64,000 bases of DNA from Burkholderia latens (GCF_902499045.1 NZ_CABVPL010000008.1:1-64000); one strand, 5' to 3'; counted from the first letter of the stretch, positions 30,055-41,421 are shown. Translations and numbers: made by a program. Notes: generated from the sequence alone by a model not told the origin.

Positions 30055-30978
30055 ATGACTGGACGATGGGCGGCGCGGATCGCGCCGGGCAGGCACCGTT
30101 CGACGGGGATCGACGTCGCGGCGGACGAGGTGAGGGTGGCCGTGCTGAGCCGCCGCGGCCGCGTCGCCGACGTGCGCGTCGACGGGCTCGAGCGGGAGCC
30201 GGTGGGGCTGGCGGGCGGGCCCGACGACGCGCGCTGGGCCGCGGTGGCGCGCGCGCTGGCAGCGGCCGTGTCGCGGCTGTCGGCGGCGGGTGTGCGCTGC
30301 GACGCGCGCGGCGTGATGGCGCTGCGCGACGACGAGATGCGGATCGCGACGCTCGATCTGGCTGGGCGCGAGGACGTCGCGGACGCTGCTCGGCAGGCGG
30401 CCGAGCGTATCTCGGGGCTGGCGCCCGACAGTCTCGCGTACGACTGGCGCAAGGACGACAACACGCGCACGGGCGAAATTGCGGTGGCGGTCGCGCCGCA
30501 GGCATTGCTCGAGCGGCGGATCGACGTGGCGGCGCAGGCCGGCATCGACCTGACGGCCGTCGACGGCGAGTCGGCGGCCGCGCTGCGCGCACTGCGCTAT
30601 GCCGCGCGGTTCGAGCACGACGCGCATGGCCCGTACGCCGCATTCTGGTTCGGCGATACGGGCGTGCACGGCTGGCGGGTCGACGGGCCGGTTGCAGCGC
30701 CGGTGCTCGCGGTGTCGGGCGACGTGCAGGCGGCGTTTACGGATGCATTGCGACAGTGCGCACTCGGGACGGTGCGCTGCGCGCTCGTGGCTGGCGACGA
30801 GCGTTGCATCGCGCGCTGCGGCACGTCGGTCGCCGATATCGGCGATGCGCTCGGCGTGGCCGCGGTGCCGTTCGACTGCAGCGGGTGGGACGGGTTGCCC
30901 GGCGGTCCGGCAGTGTCCGCCGGCGGGCCGGCGTTTGCGCTTGCAATCGGGCTCGCGCTTCGCGGGGTGTGGGAATGA
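30055..30978 (+). CDS. pilM: Type IV pilus-like assembly protein PilM
   Basis: PilM is an actin-like cytoplasmic protein that binds PilN and links pilus motors to the alignment complex. The 307-residue protein is shorter and more divergent than the usual 350-residue PilM. It begins an ASKHA-like fold near TGIDVAADEVRVAVL, and the segments LAYDWRKDDN and AVAVAPQALLERRIDVAAQAGI match the family. The ATG at 30055 has GGGAGG upstream. It overlaps pilN (ATGA). Assignment rests partly on position in pilM-N-O-Q order. Confidence 0.85.
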   Translation: MTGRWAARIAPGRHRSTGIDVAADEVRVAVLSRRGRVADVRVDGLEREPVGLAGGPDDARWAAVARALAAAVSRLSAAGVRCDARGVMALRDDEMRIATLDLAGREDVADAARQAAERISGLAPDSLAYDWRKDDNTRTGEIAVAVAPQALLERRIDVAAQAGIDLTAVDGESAAALRALRYAARFEHDAHGPYAAFWFGDTGVHGWRVDGPVAAPVLAVSGDVQAAFTDALRQCALGTVRCALVAGDERCIARCGTSVADIGDALGVAAVPFDCSGWDGLPGGPAVSAGGPAFALAIGLALRGVWE

Positions 30979-31610
30979 TGGCCGACATGGGCTTCAGGCG
31001 GACAGCCGCAGTCCCGTCCCCACTTGGTGGATTCAATCTGCTGCCTTACCGGGAGCGGCTCGCGCTCGCGCTGCGGCGGCGCCGCGCGATGCAGTGCGGC
31101 GCGGCGATCGTATTGGGCGTGCTCGGTGCTGGCCTGTGGACCGGCGCGGCGACCGTATGGCGATGGCGCGTGGATGCCGAACGAACGCGGGTGGACGCAC
31201 AACTGCGGCAATGGCAACCGCGGCTCGATGTTGCACGGCGCGCCGCCGGCGCGGCCGCCGACGTTGCGCAACGCGATGCGCAGGCGGCCTTGCTGGCCGC
31301 GCCGTACCGGCGCATCGCCGGGCTGCTGGCGACACTGGCGCAAGCGCGCGACGACACCGTCCGGCTCGACGCGTTGCGTGCGACGTCGTCCGGCGCCGTG
31401 CTCGACGCGCGCGCCACGAGTTACAGGGCGGCCGCGCGGTGGCTCGCCAGGATCGCGGCCGAGCAGCACGGCTGGCGGTTCGATATCGGCGAACTCGCAC
31501 CGGCTTCGGCCGCGCCGGTCGCCGATTTGGCCGCGCCGTTCAGGTTCTCCGTGCAGGTCCGCTGGCATGATGGGTCGCCTCGGCGGAACGCAACAGGAGG
31601 CGACGCATGA
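30975..31610 (+). CDS. pilN: Pilus assembly protein PilN
   Basis: PilN is a bitopic inner membrane protein whose short cytoplasmic peptide binds PilM. That peptide, GGFNLLPYRERLALALRRRR, is present near residues 18-37, followed by one membrane helix (CGAAIVLGVLGAGLWTGA) and a periplasmic ferredoxin-like domain. It has 211 residues. The start overlaps the pilM stop and the end overlaps pilO, indicating a translationally coupled operon. Confidence 0.9.
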   Translation: MMADMGFRRTAAVPSPLGGFNLLPYRERLALALRRRRAMQCGAAIVLGVLGAGLWTGAATVWRWRVDAERTRVDAQLRQWQPRLDVARRAAGAAADVAQRDAQAALLAAPYRRIAGLLATLAQARDDTVRLDALRATSSGAVLDARATSYRAAARWLARIAAEQHGWRFDIGELAPASAAPVADLAAPFRFSVQVRWHDGSPRRNATGGDA

Positions 31611-32476
31611 CGACGATCGTTCATTGGTCGATCCCTGGCGGTGCCGGGTGGCGTGGCCGCGTGACACGCGTGTCGCCGGCTACCGTGCACGCCGTGGGCT
31701 GCGTGCTGGCATTCACGGCCGCGGTGGCGGGCGGTATTCATCTGGCGGATGCCGCCGACTGGAGCGGTCTCGCGCGCAGTCGCGTGCTGCTGGCAACCGC
31801 CCAGGCGCGCGCGGCCGCGGCGCAGCGGATGCTCGCGGATGCCTCGCAGCGGCGCGATACAGGCCCGGGTACCGTGCGCGACGCCGATTCGCGACCCGCG
31901 CCAACGTGGCCCGCGCTGGTGCTGGAACTGGCGGGCCTGGCCGGCGAGAGCGGATTGCGTATTGCATCGATCGAGCCGCGAAGCATGGACGACGTGGCCG
32001 CCGATGGGCGGCGCACGATTCGAATCGTCGCGGAAGGCGGCTTTCCCGCCGTGCTGCGGTTGATGGACGGGCTCGCGGGCTGGCGCGTGCTCGCGGTGCC
32101 CGTGGCATTGCACATTGAACGCAAAGCCCCGGAGGCCCGGGCGGACATGACGCTCGACGTATTTCCTTTGCTGCCGGCGCTCCCGCTTCCGGGCGGCGGC
32201 GTATCGGTACTCGCAGGCGCGTCGGGCGGCGATCCGTTCGGCGGCGCGGATTCGCCGGCGGTATCCGAGGGTCCGGCGCCGCGGCTGGCAGGCACGATCC
32301 GCGACGCGCGTACCGGGCTCGCGTTGTTCGATTCCGGCGACGGAACGTTCGCGGCAATCGTGCCGGGCGAAGCGCTCGGGGCGGCGCGTGTGACGCGGGT
32401 CGATACCGGTGCCGTGACGCTTGCGACGGCCGATGGCACCCGCCGTGTCGTCGTGGACGATGGAGGTCGCCGATGA
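31607..32476 (+). CDS. PilO-PilP fusion-like pilus assembly protein
   Basis: The 289-residue protein has a PilO-like first part: a membrane helix near residues 27-46, a coiled region rich in Ala/Arg, and a small periplasmic domain with GLRIASIEPRSM. After a Gly/Pro linker, residues about 225-289 (RLAGTIRDARTGLALFDSGD and onward) resemble the beta-domain of PilP, which docks on the secretin. No separate pilP gene lies between pilO and pilQ. A fusion is therefore inferred. PilP is usually a lipoprotein, and no lipobox is present here, the fused helix replacing it. Confidence 0.75.
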   Translation: MTTIVHWSIPGGAGWRGRVTRVSPATVHAVGCVLAFTAAVAGGIHLADAADWSGLARSRVLLATAQARAAAAQRMLADASQRRDTGPGTVRDADSRPAPTWPALVLELAGLAGESGLRIASIEPRSMDDVAADGRRTIRIVAEGGFPAVLRLMDGLAGWRVLAVPVALHIERKAPEARADMTLDVFPLLPALPLPGGGVSVLAGASGGDPFGGADSPAVSEGPAPRLAGTIRDARTGLALFDSGDGTFAAIVPGEALGAARVTRVDTGAVTLATADGTRRVVVDDGGRR

Positions 32477-34134
32477 TCGGGTACGGAAGGTGGATGATCG
32501 CGTTCTGGGTCGGATTGAACGCGGTGGTATCCCACGCCGCACTGCCGCCGCTGCCCCCTTTGCCGCTCGCCGGGTGGCCGATCGCGTCGATGCCGGGGCG
32601 CACCACCGACGTGCCGTTGCCGCCGGGCGCGCCCGACGGGGCGTCTGACGCCGCACCGTTGCAGGATCAAGCGCAGGGCGATGCGCCGCCGTTCGGAGAC
32701 GCAGCGCGCGCGGCGCTGACGGCCGCCACTGCCGCAACGGCACCGGCGCCGGTCCTGGAAGGGCCGCCCGTTCCGTTACCGCCGCCGACCCGCATGAACG
32801 ACGCCGCCGCGCGGCACCCTGGCGATGCCGACGACGCGCGCCGGATCTCTTTAAATCTGCAAGGCGCGGGCCTGGCAGCCGCGTTCGACGCGCTCGCGCG
32901 GTTCACCGGGCTCAACATCATCGTCGGCGAGCAGGTGCGCGGCACCGTGACGTTGCGTCTGAACAATGTCCGCTGGCGCGATGCATTCGACACGCTGCTC
33001 GACACGCACGGCCTCGCGATGTCCCGGCGCGGCAACGTAATCTGGGTCACGCCGGCGAGCGAACTCGCCGCACGCGAGCGCGAGCGCTTCGAAACGCATG
33101 CACGCGCGGCCGAGCTCGAGCCGCTCTCGAGCCGCACGTTCGCGCTGCATTACCCGCGCGCGCAGGACGTGCAGCGGCTGTTGGCCGGGGCGACCGGCCA
33201 GCGCCTGCTGTCGAAACGCGGCGCCGCGGCGGCCGACCCGCGCATGAACCTGCTGTTCGTCACCGATCTGGCGCCGCGCATCGCGCAGATCGCGGACCTG
33301 ATCGACGCAATCGACCGGCCATCGCGGCAGGTGCGGATCGAGGCGCGCATCGTCGAAGGCGAACAGGGTTTCTCGCGCAACCTCGGCGCGCGCATCGCGC
33401 TGCGCGCGCAGGGCCGTCCAGCGTCAGCCGACGGCACGGCGTCGGCAGCGGACACGCGCAACTTGCTCGACCTGGCCGCGCGCCCGCTCGGCGGATTCGA
33501 CGCGGCGACGGCCGGTTTCACGCTGTTCGCCGCGCCGCTCAGCCGCGTGCTCGACATCGAGCTGAGCGCGCTCGAGGCGCAAGGACGGGGCCAGATCGTT
33601 TCGAGCCCACGCGTGGTCACGGCCGACCGCGTGAAGGCGATCGTCGAACAGGGCTCCGAACTGCCGTACCAGGCCAAGGTCGGCAATGGCGTCACCGGCG
33701 TGCAGTTCCGCCGCGCGACGCTGAAGCTGGAGGTCGAGCCACAGATCACACCCGACGGGCGTGTCGTGCTCGATCTCGACGTGACGAAGGACAGCGTCGG
33801 CGAGCCGACCGCGGCCGGCCCGGCGATTCATACCAAGCACGTGCAGACGCGGGTGGAAGTCGAGGACGGCGGGACGGTCGCGATCGGCGGGATTTACGAG
33901 CAGTTGAACCGGGACGATGTGACGCGCGTGCCGCTCTTGGGCAAAATACCTGTACTCGGCGCGCTTTTTCGGCACCGCGCGCGGCGCGACCAGCGCAGTG
34001 AACTGGTCGTCTTCATCACGCCGACGGTCGTCGGCGCGCGTTGCGAAACGGCCGACACAGGCGGCGCAGATGCGGGAAAAACGGGGCCAGACGCCGGCGG
34101 CGCAGGCTCGACAAGGCGGCCGCTTTGCCAGTAA
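32473..34134 (+). CDS. pilQ: Short type IV pilus secretin PilQ
   Basis: PilQ forms the outer membrane pore for the pilus. The 553-residue protein has a signal peptide ending near SHA-AL and a Pro/Ala-rich linker. An STN/N0-like domain follows ([20 protein letters not shown] to about residue 195), then an N1 domain and a secretin core with [17 protein letters not shown] and [14 protein letters not shown]. The AMIN domains found in about 700-residue PilQ proteins are missing. It overlaps the upstream gene (ATGA). aroK follows without a terminator. Confidence 0.92.
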   Translation: MIGYGRWMIAFWVGLNAVVSHAALPPLPPLPLAGWPIASMPGRTTDVPLPPGAPDGASDAAPLQDQAQGDAPPFGDAARAALTAATAATAPAPVLEGPPVPLPPPTRMNDAAARHPGDADDARRISLNLQGAGLAAAFDALARFTGLNIIVGEQVRGTVTLRLNNVRWRDAFDTLLDTHGLAMSRRGNVIWVTPASELAARERERFETHARAAELEPLSSRTFALHYPRAQDVQRLLAGATGQRLLSKRGAAAADPRMNLLFVTDLAPRIAQIADLIDAIDRPSRQVRIEARIVEGEQGFSRNLGARIALRAQGRPASADGTASAADTRNLLDLAARPLGGFDAATAGFTLFAAPLSRVLDIELSALEAQGRGQIVSSPRVVTADRVKAIVEQGSELPYQAKVGNGVTGVQFRRATLKLEVEPQITPDGRVVLDLDVTKDSVGEPTAAGPAIHTKHVQTRVEVEDGGTVAIGGIYEQLNRDDVTRVPLLGKIPVLGALFRHRARRDQRSELVVFITPTVVGARCETADTGGADAGKTGPDAGGAGSTRRPLCQ

Positions 34135-34174
34135 GCTGCGCCACACACCAGCAAGATTCAAGCAGAGGAAGCCG

Positions 34175-34729
34175 TTGCAAGCGCGGGACCCACATGCAAA
34201 CGTATTTTTCGTCGGCCTTATGGGAGCGGGTAAGACCACCGTGGGCCGTGCGGTCGCGCGCCGGCTCGACAGGACGTTCTTCGACTCCGACCACGAAATC
34301 GAGGCTCGCACGGGTGCGCGCATTCCGGTGATCTTCGAAATGGAGGGCGAGGCCGGCTTCCGCGACCGCGAATCGCACGTGATCGCCGAGCTCACGCAGC
34401 GCGAGAGCATCGTGCTCGCGACGGGCGGCGGCGCGGTGCTGCGTCCCGAAAATCGCGATTGCCTGAAAACCAACGGGATCGTCGTTTATCTGCGCGCGAA
34501 TCCGCATGATCTGTGGCTGCGTACGCGCAAGGACAAGAACCGCCCGCTGTTGCAGACCGACGATCCGAAGGCGCGTCTCGAAGCGCTCTACGAAGTGCGC
34601 GACCCGCTGTACCGCGAATGCGCGGACTTCATCATCGAGACCGGTCGCCCGTCGGTCAACGGCCTCGTCAACATGGTGCTGATGCAACTCGAACTCGCAG
34701 GCGTCATCGCCAAGCCGCTACAAGCATGA
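34175..34729 (+). CDS. aroK: Shikimate kinase
   Basis: AroK phosphorylates shikimate at the 3-hydroxyl in the chorismate pathway. The 184-residue protein has the Walker A loop [11 protein letters not shown] near residue 14, the shikimate-binding FFDSDHEIE and RDRE, the GGGAV loop, and the lid [10 protein letters not shown]. No ATG fits. TTG at 34175 lies just after GAGGAA (34165-34170). The gene overlaps aroB by four bases, the usual aroKB arrangement downstream of pilQ. Confidence 0.95.
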   Translation: MQARDPHANVFFVGLMGAGKTTVGRAVARRLDRTFFDSDHEIEARTGARIPVIFEMEGEAGFRDRESHVIAELTQRESIVLATGGGAVLRPENRDCLKTNGIVVYLRANPHDLWLRTRKDKNRPLLQTDDPKARLEALYEVRDPLYRECADFIIETGRPSVNGLVNMVLMQLELAGVIAKPLQA

Positions 34730-35805
34730 TTACCGTCAACGTCGATCTGGGCGACCGCGCCTATCCGATTCACATTGGTGCCGGCCTGATCGGCCGCACC
34801 GAACTGTTCGTCCCTCACATCACCGGTTCGTCGGTCACGATCGTCACGAACACGACGGTCGATCCGCTCTACGGTGCCGCGCTGCGCGCGGCGCTCGCGC
34901 CGCTCGGCAAGCGCGTGTCGACGGTCGTGCTGCCGGACGGCGAGGCCTACAAGAACTGGGAAACGCTGAACCTGATCTTCGACGGCCTGCTGACCGAGCG
35001 CGCGGACCGCAAGACCACGCTCGTCGCGCTCGGCGGCGGCGTGATCGGCGACATGACCGGGTTCGCCGCGGCGTGCTACATGCGCGGCGTGCCGTTCATC
35101 CAGGTGCCGACGACGCTGCTGTCGCAGGTCGATTCGTCGGTCGGCGGCAAGACGGGCATCAATCACCCGCTCGGCAAGAACATGATCGGCGCGTTCTACC
35201 AGCCGCAGGCGGTGATCGCCGATATCGGCGCGCTGACCACGCTGCCCGATCGCGAGCTGGCGGCCGGCGTCGCCGAAGTCATCAAGACCGGCGCGATCGC
35301 CGATGCGGAATTCTTCGACTGGATCGACGCGAACGTCGGCGCGCTGAATCGCCGCGAGCCGGACGCGCTCGCGCATGCGGTGAAGCGCTCGTGCGAAATC
35401 AAGGCGAGCGTGGTCGCGGCCGACGAGCGCGAAGGCGGCCTGCGCGCGATCCTGAACTTCGGCCATACGTTCGGTCATGCGATCGAAGCCGGCCTCGGCT
35501 ACGGCGAATGGCTGCACGGCGAAGCGGTCGGCTGCGGGATGGTGATGGCCGCTGACCTGTCGGTGCGGCTCGGCCTGCTCGACGAAGCGTCGCGGCAGCG
35601 GCTGGATGCCGTGATTGCCGCCGCGCATCTGCCGGTCCGCGGCCCCGCGCTCGGCGATGCGCGCTATATGGACCTGATGCGCGTCGACAAGAAGGCCGAG
35701 GCCGGTGCGATCAAATTCATCCTGCTGAAGCGATTCGGCGATACGGTGATCACGCAGGCGCCGGACGAAGCCGTATTCGCCACGCTGGCGCAGACGACGC
35801 GGTAA
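34726..35805 (+). CDS. aroB: 3-Dehydroquinate synthase
   Basis: AroB converts DAHP to 3-dehydroquinate using NAD and zinc. The 359-residue protein has the NAD-binding [19 protein letters not shown], the family motif [18 protein letters not shown] and the zinc-ligand histidines in [11 protein letters not shown]. It starts in an ATGA overlap with aroK, so the two steps are coupled in expression. Confidence 0.98.
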   Translation: MITVNVDLGDRAYPIHIGAGLIGRTELFVPHITGSSVTIVTNTTVDPLYGAALRAALAPLGKRVSTVVLPDGEAYKNWETLNLIFDGLLTERADRKTTLVALGGGVIGDMTGFAAACYMRGVPFIQVPTTLLSQVDSSVGGKTGINHPLGKNMIGAFYQPQAVIADIGALTTLPDRELAAGVAEVIKTGAIADAEFFDWIDANVGALNRREPDALAHAVKRSCEIKASVVAADEREGGLRAILNFGHTFGHAIEAGLGYGEWLHGEAVGCGMVMAADLSVRLGLLDEASRQRLDAVIAAAHLPVRGPALGDARYMDLMRVDKKAEAGAIKFILLKRFGDTVITQAPDEAVFATLAQTTR

Positions 35806-35846
35806 CGGCGTTCCGGATGCCCCGGCGCCCCTGACATGGAGGAGAC

Positions 35847-37055
35847 GTGAGCGAGACATCCAGCAGCAAACTGCCCGAGGCCGGCCGCGCATCCGCCGTG
35901 GCGCCGGTCGAGCCGCTGACGCTGGCGGCGCTGGAAGCCCATCTCGCTCCATATGCCGCGCACGCGTCGCAGTCGCGCGGCCGCCGCCATCCTGAAACGC
36001 CGCCGGCCGCGCGCACCGAGTTCCAGCGCGATCGCGACCGCATCGTTCACTCGACCGCATTCCGCCGGCTCGAATACAAGACGCAGGTCTTCGTCAATCA
36101 CGAAGGCGACCTGTTCCGCACCCGCCTCACGCACAGCCTCGAAGTCGCGCAGATCGCGCGTTCGGTCGCGCGCAACCTGCGCCTGAACGAGGATCTGGTC
36201 GAAGCGATCTCGCTCGCGCACGATCTCGGCCATACGCCGTTCGGCCATGCCGGACAGGACGCATTGAACGCGTGCATGCGCGAGCACGGCGGCTTCGAGC
36301 ACAACCTGCAGAGCCTTGCCGTCGTCGACGAGCTCGAGGAGCACTACGGCGCATTCAATGGACTGAATCTGTGCTTCGAGACGCGCGAAGGCATCCTCAA
36401 GCACTGCTCGCGCGAGAACGCGCGCAAGCTCGGCGCGCTCGGCGAGCGTTTCCTGCAAGGGCGACAGCCGTCGCTCGAGGCGCAGCTCGCGAACATCGCG
36501 GACGAAATCGCGTACAACAACCATGACGTCGACGACGGCCTGCGCTCCGGCCTGATCACGATCGAGCAGCTCGCCGAAGTCGAACTGTGGCAGCGCCACT
36601 ACGACGCGGCGCTTGCCGAATTCCCGCATCTGGAAGGCCGCCGCCTCGTGCACGAGACGGTGCGCCGGATCATCAACACGCTGATCGTCGACCTGATCGA
36701 CGAGACCACGCGCAATCTCGCGCGCGTCGCGCCCGCATCGCTCGACGACGTGCGCGCCGCGCCGCCGCTCGTCGCGCACAGCGAGGCGGTCGCCGCGCAG
36801 GCGGCCGCGCTCAAGCGTTTCCTGTTCAAGAACCTGTATCGCCACTACAAGGTGATGCGCATGGCGAACAAGGCGCAGCGCGTCGTCACGGGGCTGTTCG
36901 ACGCGTTCATCGACGATCCGCGCCTGCTGCCGCCGCCGTATCAGACGGACGACGAAGCGCAGCAGCCGCGCCTCGTCGCGCACTACATCGCCGGCATGAC
37001 GGACCGCTTCGCGCTGAAGGAGTATCAGCGGCTGTTCGTCGTCAACGACAACTGA
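35847..37055 (+). CDS. dgt: Deoxyguanosinetriphosphate triphosphohydrolase-like protein
   Basis: This HD-superfamily phosphohydrolase releases triphosphate from dNTPs. The 402-residue protein has the metal-binding H...HD...D set, with [20 protein letters not shown] and [16 protein letters not shown] near residues 92-135 and a later [16 protein letters not shown]. It belongs to the dGTPase type 2 subfamily rather than the 505-residue E. coli type. The start is GTG at 35847 behind GGAGGAG. It is 41 bases downstream of aroB, probably in the same operon. Confidence 0.94.
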   Translation: MSETSSSKLPEAGRASAVAPVEPLTLAALEAHLAPYAAHASQSRGRRHPETPPAARTEFQRDRDRIVHSTAFRRLEYKTQVFVNHEGDLFRTRLTHSLEVAQIARSVARNLRLNEDLVEAISLAHDLGHTPFGHAGQDALNACMREHGGFEHNLQSLAVVDELEEHYGAFNGLNLCFETREGILKHCSRENARKLGALGERFLQGRQPSLEAQLANIADEIAYNNHDVDDGLRSGLITIEQLAEVELWQRHYDAALAEFPHLEGRRLVHETVRRIINTLIVDLIDETTRNLARVAPASLDDVRAAPPLVAHSEAVAAQAAALKRFLFKNLYRHYKVMRMANKAQRVVTGLFDAFIDDPRLLPPPYQTDDEAQQPRLVAHYIAGMTDRFALKEYQRLFVVNDN

Positions 37056-37073
37056 CTGTCACAAACGATCACT
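37056..37073 (+). promoter_or_regulatory. Possible Pho box upstream of ugpB
   Basis: CTGTCAC (37056-37062) matches the first half of a PhoB box. The second half, CGATCAC (37066-37072), is only partial. It is listed because ugp genes are phosphate-starvation controlled in E. coli. No clear -10 box was found downstream. Confidence 0.3.
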
Positions 37074-37145
37074 AGACTTCGCCGGTTCAATGGCGACGGG
37101 AATGTTGCACACGCTGTTGGTAACGTTTTCACAGGAGAGAGGTCG

Positions 37146-38480
37146 ATGAAGAAGAAGCCCGCGGGGACCATGATTCGCTCGATCGCGCTGGGCGGCGCGT
37201 TGATGTTCGGTGTGCAGCATGCGGCGCTCGCCGCGACGGAGATTCAGTTCTGGCATGCGATGGAGTCGGCGCTCGGCGAGCGCGTGAACGAGATCGCCGC
37301 GCAGTTCAACGCGTCGCAGAGCGACTACAAGATCGTGCCGGTCTTCAAGGGCACCTACGACCAGGCGCTCGCGGCGGGCATCGCCGCCTATCGCAGCGGC
37401 AACGCGCCGGCGATCCTCCAGGTCTACGAAGTCGGCACCGCGACGATGATGCAGGCGAAGAAGGCCGTCGTGCCGGTGTACGACGTGTTCAAGCAGGCCG
37501 GCGTGCCGCTCGACGAAAAGGCATTCGTGCCGACCATCGCGAGCTACTACACCGATGCGAAGACGGGCCATCTCGTGTCGATGCCGTTCAACAGCTCGAC
37601 GCCGGTGCTGTACTACAACAAGGACGCATTCAAGAAGGCCGGGCTCGACCCGAACCAGCCGCCGAAGACGTGGGCCGACGTGCAGGCCGCCGCGGAGAAG
37701 CTGCGCAAGTCCGGGATGGCGTGCGGCTTCACGACCGGCTGGCAGGGCTGGATCCAGCTCGAGAACTACAGCGCATGGCATGCGCTGCCGTTCGCGAGCC
37801 GCAACAACGGTTTCGACGGCACCGACGCGGTGCTCGAATTCAACAAGCCGCAGCAGATCGCACATATCGCGTTCCTGCAGCAGATGCAGAAGGACGGCAC
37901 GTTCACGTATGCGGGCCGCAAGGACGAAGCGTCGGCGAAGTTCTACAGCGGCGACTGCGGGATCCTGACGACGTCGTCGGGCGCGCTCGCGAACGTGCAG
38001 AAGTTCGCGAAGTTCAGCTACGGCACCGGCATGATGCCGTACGACGCGAACGTGAAGGGCGCGCCGCAGAACGCGATCATCGGCGGCGCGAGCCTGTGGG
38101 TGCTGGCCGGCAAGGATCCGGCGACCTACAAGGGCGTCGCGAAATTCCTCGCGTTCCTCGCGTCGCCGCCCATCGCCGCGAAGTGGCACCAGGAGACGGG
38201 CTACCTGCCGGTGACGACGGCCGCGTACGACCTCACGCGCCAGCAGGGCTTCTATGCGAAGAACCCGAGCGCGGAAACCGCGATCAAGCAGATGCTCAAC
38301 AAGCCGCCGCTGCCTTACACGAAGGGGCTGCGTCTCGGCAACATGCCGCAGATCCGTACGGTCGTCGACGAGGAGCTGGAGCAGGTCTGGGCGCAGAAGA
38401 AGTCGCCGAAGGACGCGCTCGATTCGGCCGCGTCGCGCGGCGACGAACTGCTGCGCCGCTTCGAGAAGTCGGGCGGCTGA
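37146..38480 (+). CDS. ugpB: sn-Glycerol-3-phosphate-binding periplasmic protein UgpB
   Basis: UgpB captures sn-glycerol-3-phosphate and glycerophosphodiesters for the UgpAEC transporter. The 444-residue precursor has a signal peptide ending ALA-AT and the family start [20 protein letters not shown]. Ligand-site sequences [17 protein letters not shown] and [15 protein letters not shown] are also conserved. It is first in ugpBAEC-ugpQ, with AGGAGA upstream of the ATG at 37146. Confidence 0.96.
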   Translation: MKKKPAGTMIRSIALGGALMFGVQHAALAATEIQFWHAMESALGERVNEIAAQFNASQSDYKIVPVFKGTYDQALAAGIAAYRSGNAPAILQVYEVGTATMMQAKKAVVPVYDVFKQAGVPLDEKAFVPTIASYYTDAKTGHLVSMPFNSSTPVLYYNKDAFKKAGLDPNQPPKTWADVQAAAEKLRKSGMACGFTTGWQGWIQLENYSAWHALPFASRNNGFDGTDAVLEFNKPQQIAHIAFLQQMQKDGTFTYAGRKDEASAKFYSGDCGILTTSSGALANVQKFAKFSYGTGMMPYDANVKGAPQNAIIGGASLWVLAGKDPATYKGVAKFLAFLASPPIAAKWHQETGYLPVTTAAYDLTRQQGFYAKNPSAETAIKQMLNKPPLPYTKGLRLGNMPQIRTVVDEELEQVWAQKKSPKDALDSAASRGDELLRRFEKSGG

Positions 38481-38577
38481 GTCGCATCGCGTTCGTGCCG
38501 CCGGCCGCCGCGTCGCGCATGCGCGCGTGCGGGCCGGCGGCGCGGTTCCCCTTCCGTTTCGCCTCCGGACACCCGCG

Positions 38578-39462
38578 ATGCAATCCCGTTCCCGTTTCGG
38601 TGCGAGCCTGCTGCCGTACCTGCTGATCGCGCCGCAGCTCGCGATCACCGCCGTGTTCTTCCTGTGGCCGGCCGGCGTCGCGCTGTGGCAGTCGACGCAG
38701 ATGCAGGACGCGTTCGGCACGTCGAGCGAGTTCGTCGGCCTCGCGAACTTCACGCGCCTGTTCGCCGATCCGCTGTACCTGGACTCGTTCCGCACGACGC
38801 TGGTGTTCAGCTCGCTCGTGACGGTCAGCGGGCTCGTCGTGTCGCTGCTGCTCGCCGCGTGCGCCGACCGCGTGATCCGCGGCGCGCGCGTGTACCGCAC
38901 GCTGCTGATCTGGCCGTACGCGGTCGCGCCGACGATCGCGGCCGTGCTGTGGGCGTTCCTGTTCAATCCGAGCATCGGCCTCGTCACCTACGCGCTCGCG
39001 AAGGGCGGCATCGTGTGGAACCACGCGCTGAACGGCAACCAGGCGATGTTCCTCGTCGTGCTCGCGTCGGTGTGGAAGCAGGTGAGCTACAACTTCCTGT
39101 TCTTCTACGCGGGGCTGCAGGCGATTCCGCGCTCGCTGATCGAGGCGGCGGCAATCGACGGCGCCGGCCCGGTGCGGCGCTTCTTCAACATCGTGCTGCC
39201 GCTGCTGTCGCCGACGAGCTTCTTCCTGCTGGTCGTGAACCTCGTGTACGCATTCTTCGACACGTTCCCGGTGATCGACGCGGCCACCGCGGGCGGCCCC
39301 GCGCAAAGCACGAAGACGCTGATCTACAAGATCTTCACGGAAGGCTTCCAGGGCCTCGACATCGGCAGCTCGGGCGCGCAGTCGGTCGTGCTGATGATCA
39401 TCGTCATCGTGCTCACGGTGATTCAGTTCCGCTTCGTCGAACGCAGGGTGCAATACGCATGA
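38578..39462 (+). CDS. ugpA: Glycerol-3-phosphate ABC transporter permease UgpA
   Basis: UgpA is one of two inner membrane permeases of the importer. The 294-residue protein has six helices and the EAA loop [22 protein letters not shown] that contacts the UgpC ATPase. The ATG at 38578 gives [20 protein letters not shown], matching the family N-terminus. It overlaps ugpE by four bases. Confidence 0.96.
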   Translation: MQSRSRFGASLLPYLLIAPQLAITAVFFLWPAGVALWQSTQMQDAFGTSSEFVGLANFTRLFADPLYLDSFRTTLVFSSLVTVSGLVVSLLLAACADRVIRGARVYRTLLIWPYAVAPTIAAVLWAFLFNPSIGLVTYALAKGGIVWNHALNGNQAMFLVVLASVWKQVSYNFLFFYAGLQAIPRSLIEAAAIDGAGPVRRFFNIVLPLLSPTSFFLLVVNLVYAFFDTFPVIDAATAGGPAQSTKTLIYKIFTEGFQGLDIGSSGAQSVVLMIIVIVLTVIQFRFVERRVQYA

Positions 39463-40304
39463 TCGAAAATCGCAAGGGCTTCGACCTGTTCTGCCACGCG
39501 GTGCTGATCGCGGGCATCGTGCTGATCGTGTTTCCCGTGTACGTCGCATTCTGCGCGGCGACGATGAACGCGCAGGAAGTGTTCACGATCCCGCTGTCGC
39601 TGGTGCCGAGCACGCATCTGTTCGAGAACATCGCGTACATCTGGGGGCACGGCAGCGGCGGCACGACGGCGCCGTTCGGCCGGCTGCTCGTCAACAGCTT
39701 CGTGATGGCGTTCGGGATCGCGGTCGGCAAGATCGCGGTGTCGATCCTGTCCGCGTACGCGATCGTCTATTTCCGCTTCCCGTTCCGCAACACGGCGTTC
39801 TGGCTGATCTTCATCACGCTGATGCTGCCGGTCGAGGTGCGGATCTTCCCGACCGTGCAAGTCGTGTCGACGCTGCACATGACGAACACGTACGCGGGGC
39901 TCACGCTGCCGCTGATCGCGTCGGCGACCGCGACGTTCCTGTTCCGCCAGTTCTTCATGACGCTGCCCGACGAGCTGATGGACGCCGCGCGCATCGACGG
40001 CGCGGGCCCGCTGCGCTTTTTCTGGGACGTCGTGCTGCCGCTGTCGAAGACGAGCATCGCGGCGCTGTTCGTGATCACGTTCATCTATGGCTGGAACCAG
40101 TATCTATGGCCGATCCTGATCACGACGGAGGCGTCGCTGTCGACGTCGGTGGTCGGCATCAAGACGATGATCGCGAGCGGCGACGCCGCGACCGAATGGC
40201 AATACGTGATGGCGGCGACGCTGCTGGCGATGATGCCGCCGCTCGTCGTCGTGCTGGCGATGCAGCGCTGGTTCGTGCGCGGCCTCGTCGATTCCGAGAA
40301 ATAA
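39459..40304 (+). CDS. ugpE: Glycerol-3-phosphate ABC transporter permease UgpE
   Basis: UgpE is the second permease. The 281-residue protein starts [20 protein letters not shown], has six hydrophobic helices and the EAA-type loop [21 protein letters not shown]. Its start overlaps the ugpA stop (ATGA). The ATPase gene follows after 31 bases. Confidence 0.97.
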   Translation: MIENRKGFDLFCHAVLIAGIVLIVFPVYVAFCAATMNAQEVFTIPLSLVPSTHLFENIAYIWGHGSGGTTAPFGRLLVNSFVMAFGIAVGKIAVSILSAYAIVYFRFPFRNTAFWLIFITLMLPVEVRIFPTVQVVSTLHMTNTYAGLTLPLIASATATFLFRQFFMTLPDELMDAARIDGAGPLRFFWDVVLPLSKTSIAALFVITFIYGWNQYLWPILITTEASLSTSVVGIKTMIASGDAATEWQYVMAATLLAMMPPLVVVLAMQRWFVRGLVDSEK

Positions 40305-40335
40305 CCACAGACGGCAACCGGGAGAAGGACCAAGT

Positions 40336-41421
40336 ATGGCTGCGCTGAGCTTGAAGGGCGTCAGGAAATCCTACGACGGCAAGCAGCACGTGCTGCACGG
40401 CATCGACGTGGAGATCGCCGACGGCGAATTCATCGTGCTGGTCGGCCCGTCGGGCTGCGGCAAGTCGACGCTGCTGCGGATGATCGCGGGGCTCGAGACG
40501 GTGACGGACGGCGAGATCGCGATCGGCGAGCGCGTGGTGAACGCGCTGGAGCCGAAGGATCGCGACATCGCGATGGTGTTCCAGAACTACGCGCTGTATC
40601 CGCACATGACGGTCGCGCAGAACATGGGTTACGGGTTGAAGATCCGCGGCATCGATCGTGCGACGATCGACGCGCGAGTGGCCGCGGCCGCGAAGATCCT
40701 CGAACTCGAACCACTGCTCGCGCGGCGGCCGCGCGAGCTGTCGGGCGGCCAGCGCCAGCGCGTCGCGATGGGCCGGGCGATCGTGCGCGAGCCGTCGGTG
40801 TTCCTGTTCGACGAGCCGCTGTCGAACCTCGATGCGAAGCTGCGCGTGCAGATGCGGCTCGAGATCCAGCGGCTGCATGCGCGGCTCGCGACGACGAGCG
40901 TGTACGTGACGCATGACCAGATCGAGGCGATGACGCTCGCGCAGCGCGTGATCGTGATGAACCGCGGCTACGCGGAACAGATCGGCGCGCCGGTCGACGT
41001 GTACGAGAAACCGGCCACGGTGTTCGTCGCGGGCTTCATCGGATCGCCGGCGATGAATCTGCTGCATGGGCGGCTGTCCGAGGATGGCGCGACGTTTACG
41101 GTCGCGGGCGGCGGCCCGGCGCTGCCGGTCGCCGGCGCGCCCGGCATCGGCACCGCGATCGCCACCGGCCGCGACTGGGTGCTCGGCGTGCGGCCGGAGC
41201 ACATGACGCCGCAGCCGGGCGTCGCGCAGGCCACGCTGCCGGTCGACTCGTGCGAACTGCTCGGCGCGGACAACCTCGCGCACGGCCGCTGGGGCAATCA
41301 CGACGTCGCGGTGCGGCTGCCGCACGCCGATCGTCCCGCGCGCGGCACGGCGCTGGGCGCCGCGTTGCCCGCGCACCGGCTGCATTTCTTCGACCCAGAG
41401 ACCGGCAAGCGTGCCGGCTGA
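40336..41421 (+). CDS. ugpC: Glycerol-3-phosphate import ATP-binding protein UgpC
   Basis: UgpC energises uptake. The 361-residue protein has Walker [10 protein letters not shown] (about residues 36-44), a Q-loop [13 protein letters not shown], signature [15 protein letters not shown], Walker [15 protein letters not shown] and H-loop THDQ. The C-terminal TOBE/MalK-type regulatory domain (about 240-361) has the motif VLGVRPEHM. Its last bases are near the ugpQ start, consistent with a single operon. Confidence 0.96.
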   Translation: MAALSLKGVRKSYDGKQHVLHGIDVEIADGEFIVLVGPSGCGKSTLLRMIAGLETVTDGEIAIGERVVNALEPKDRDIAMVFQNYALYPHMTVAQNMGYGLKIRGIDRATIDARVAAAAKILELEPLLARRPRELSGGQRQRVAMGRAIVREPSVFLFDEPLSNLDAKLRVQMRLEIQRLHARLATTSVYVTHDQIEAMTLAQRVIVMNRGYAEQIGAPVDVYEKPATVFVAGFIGSPAMNLLHGRLSEDGATFTVAGGGPALPVAGAPGIGTAIATGRDWVLGVRPEHMTPQPGVAQATLPVDSCELLGADNLAHGRWGNHDVAVRLPHADRPARGTALGAALPAHRLHFFDPETGKRAG

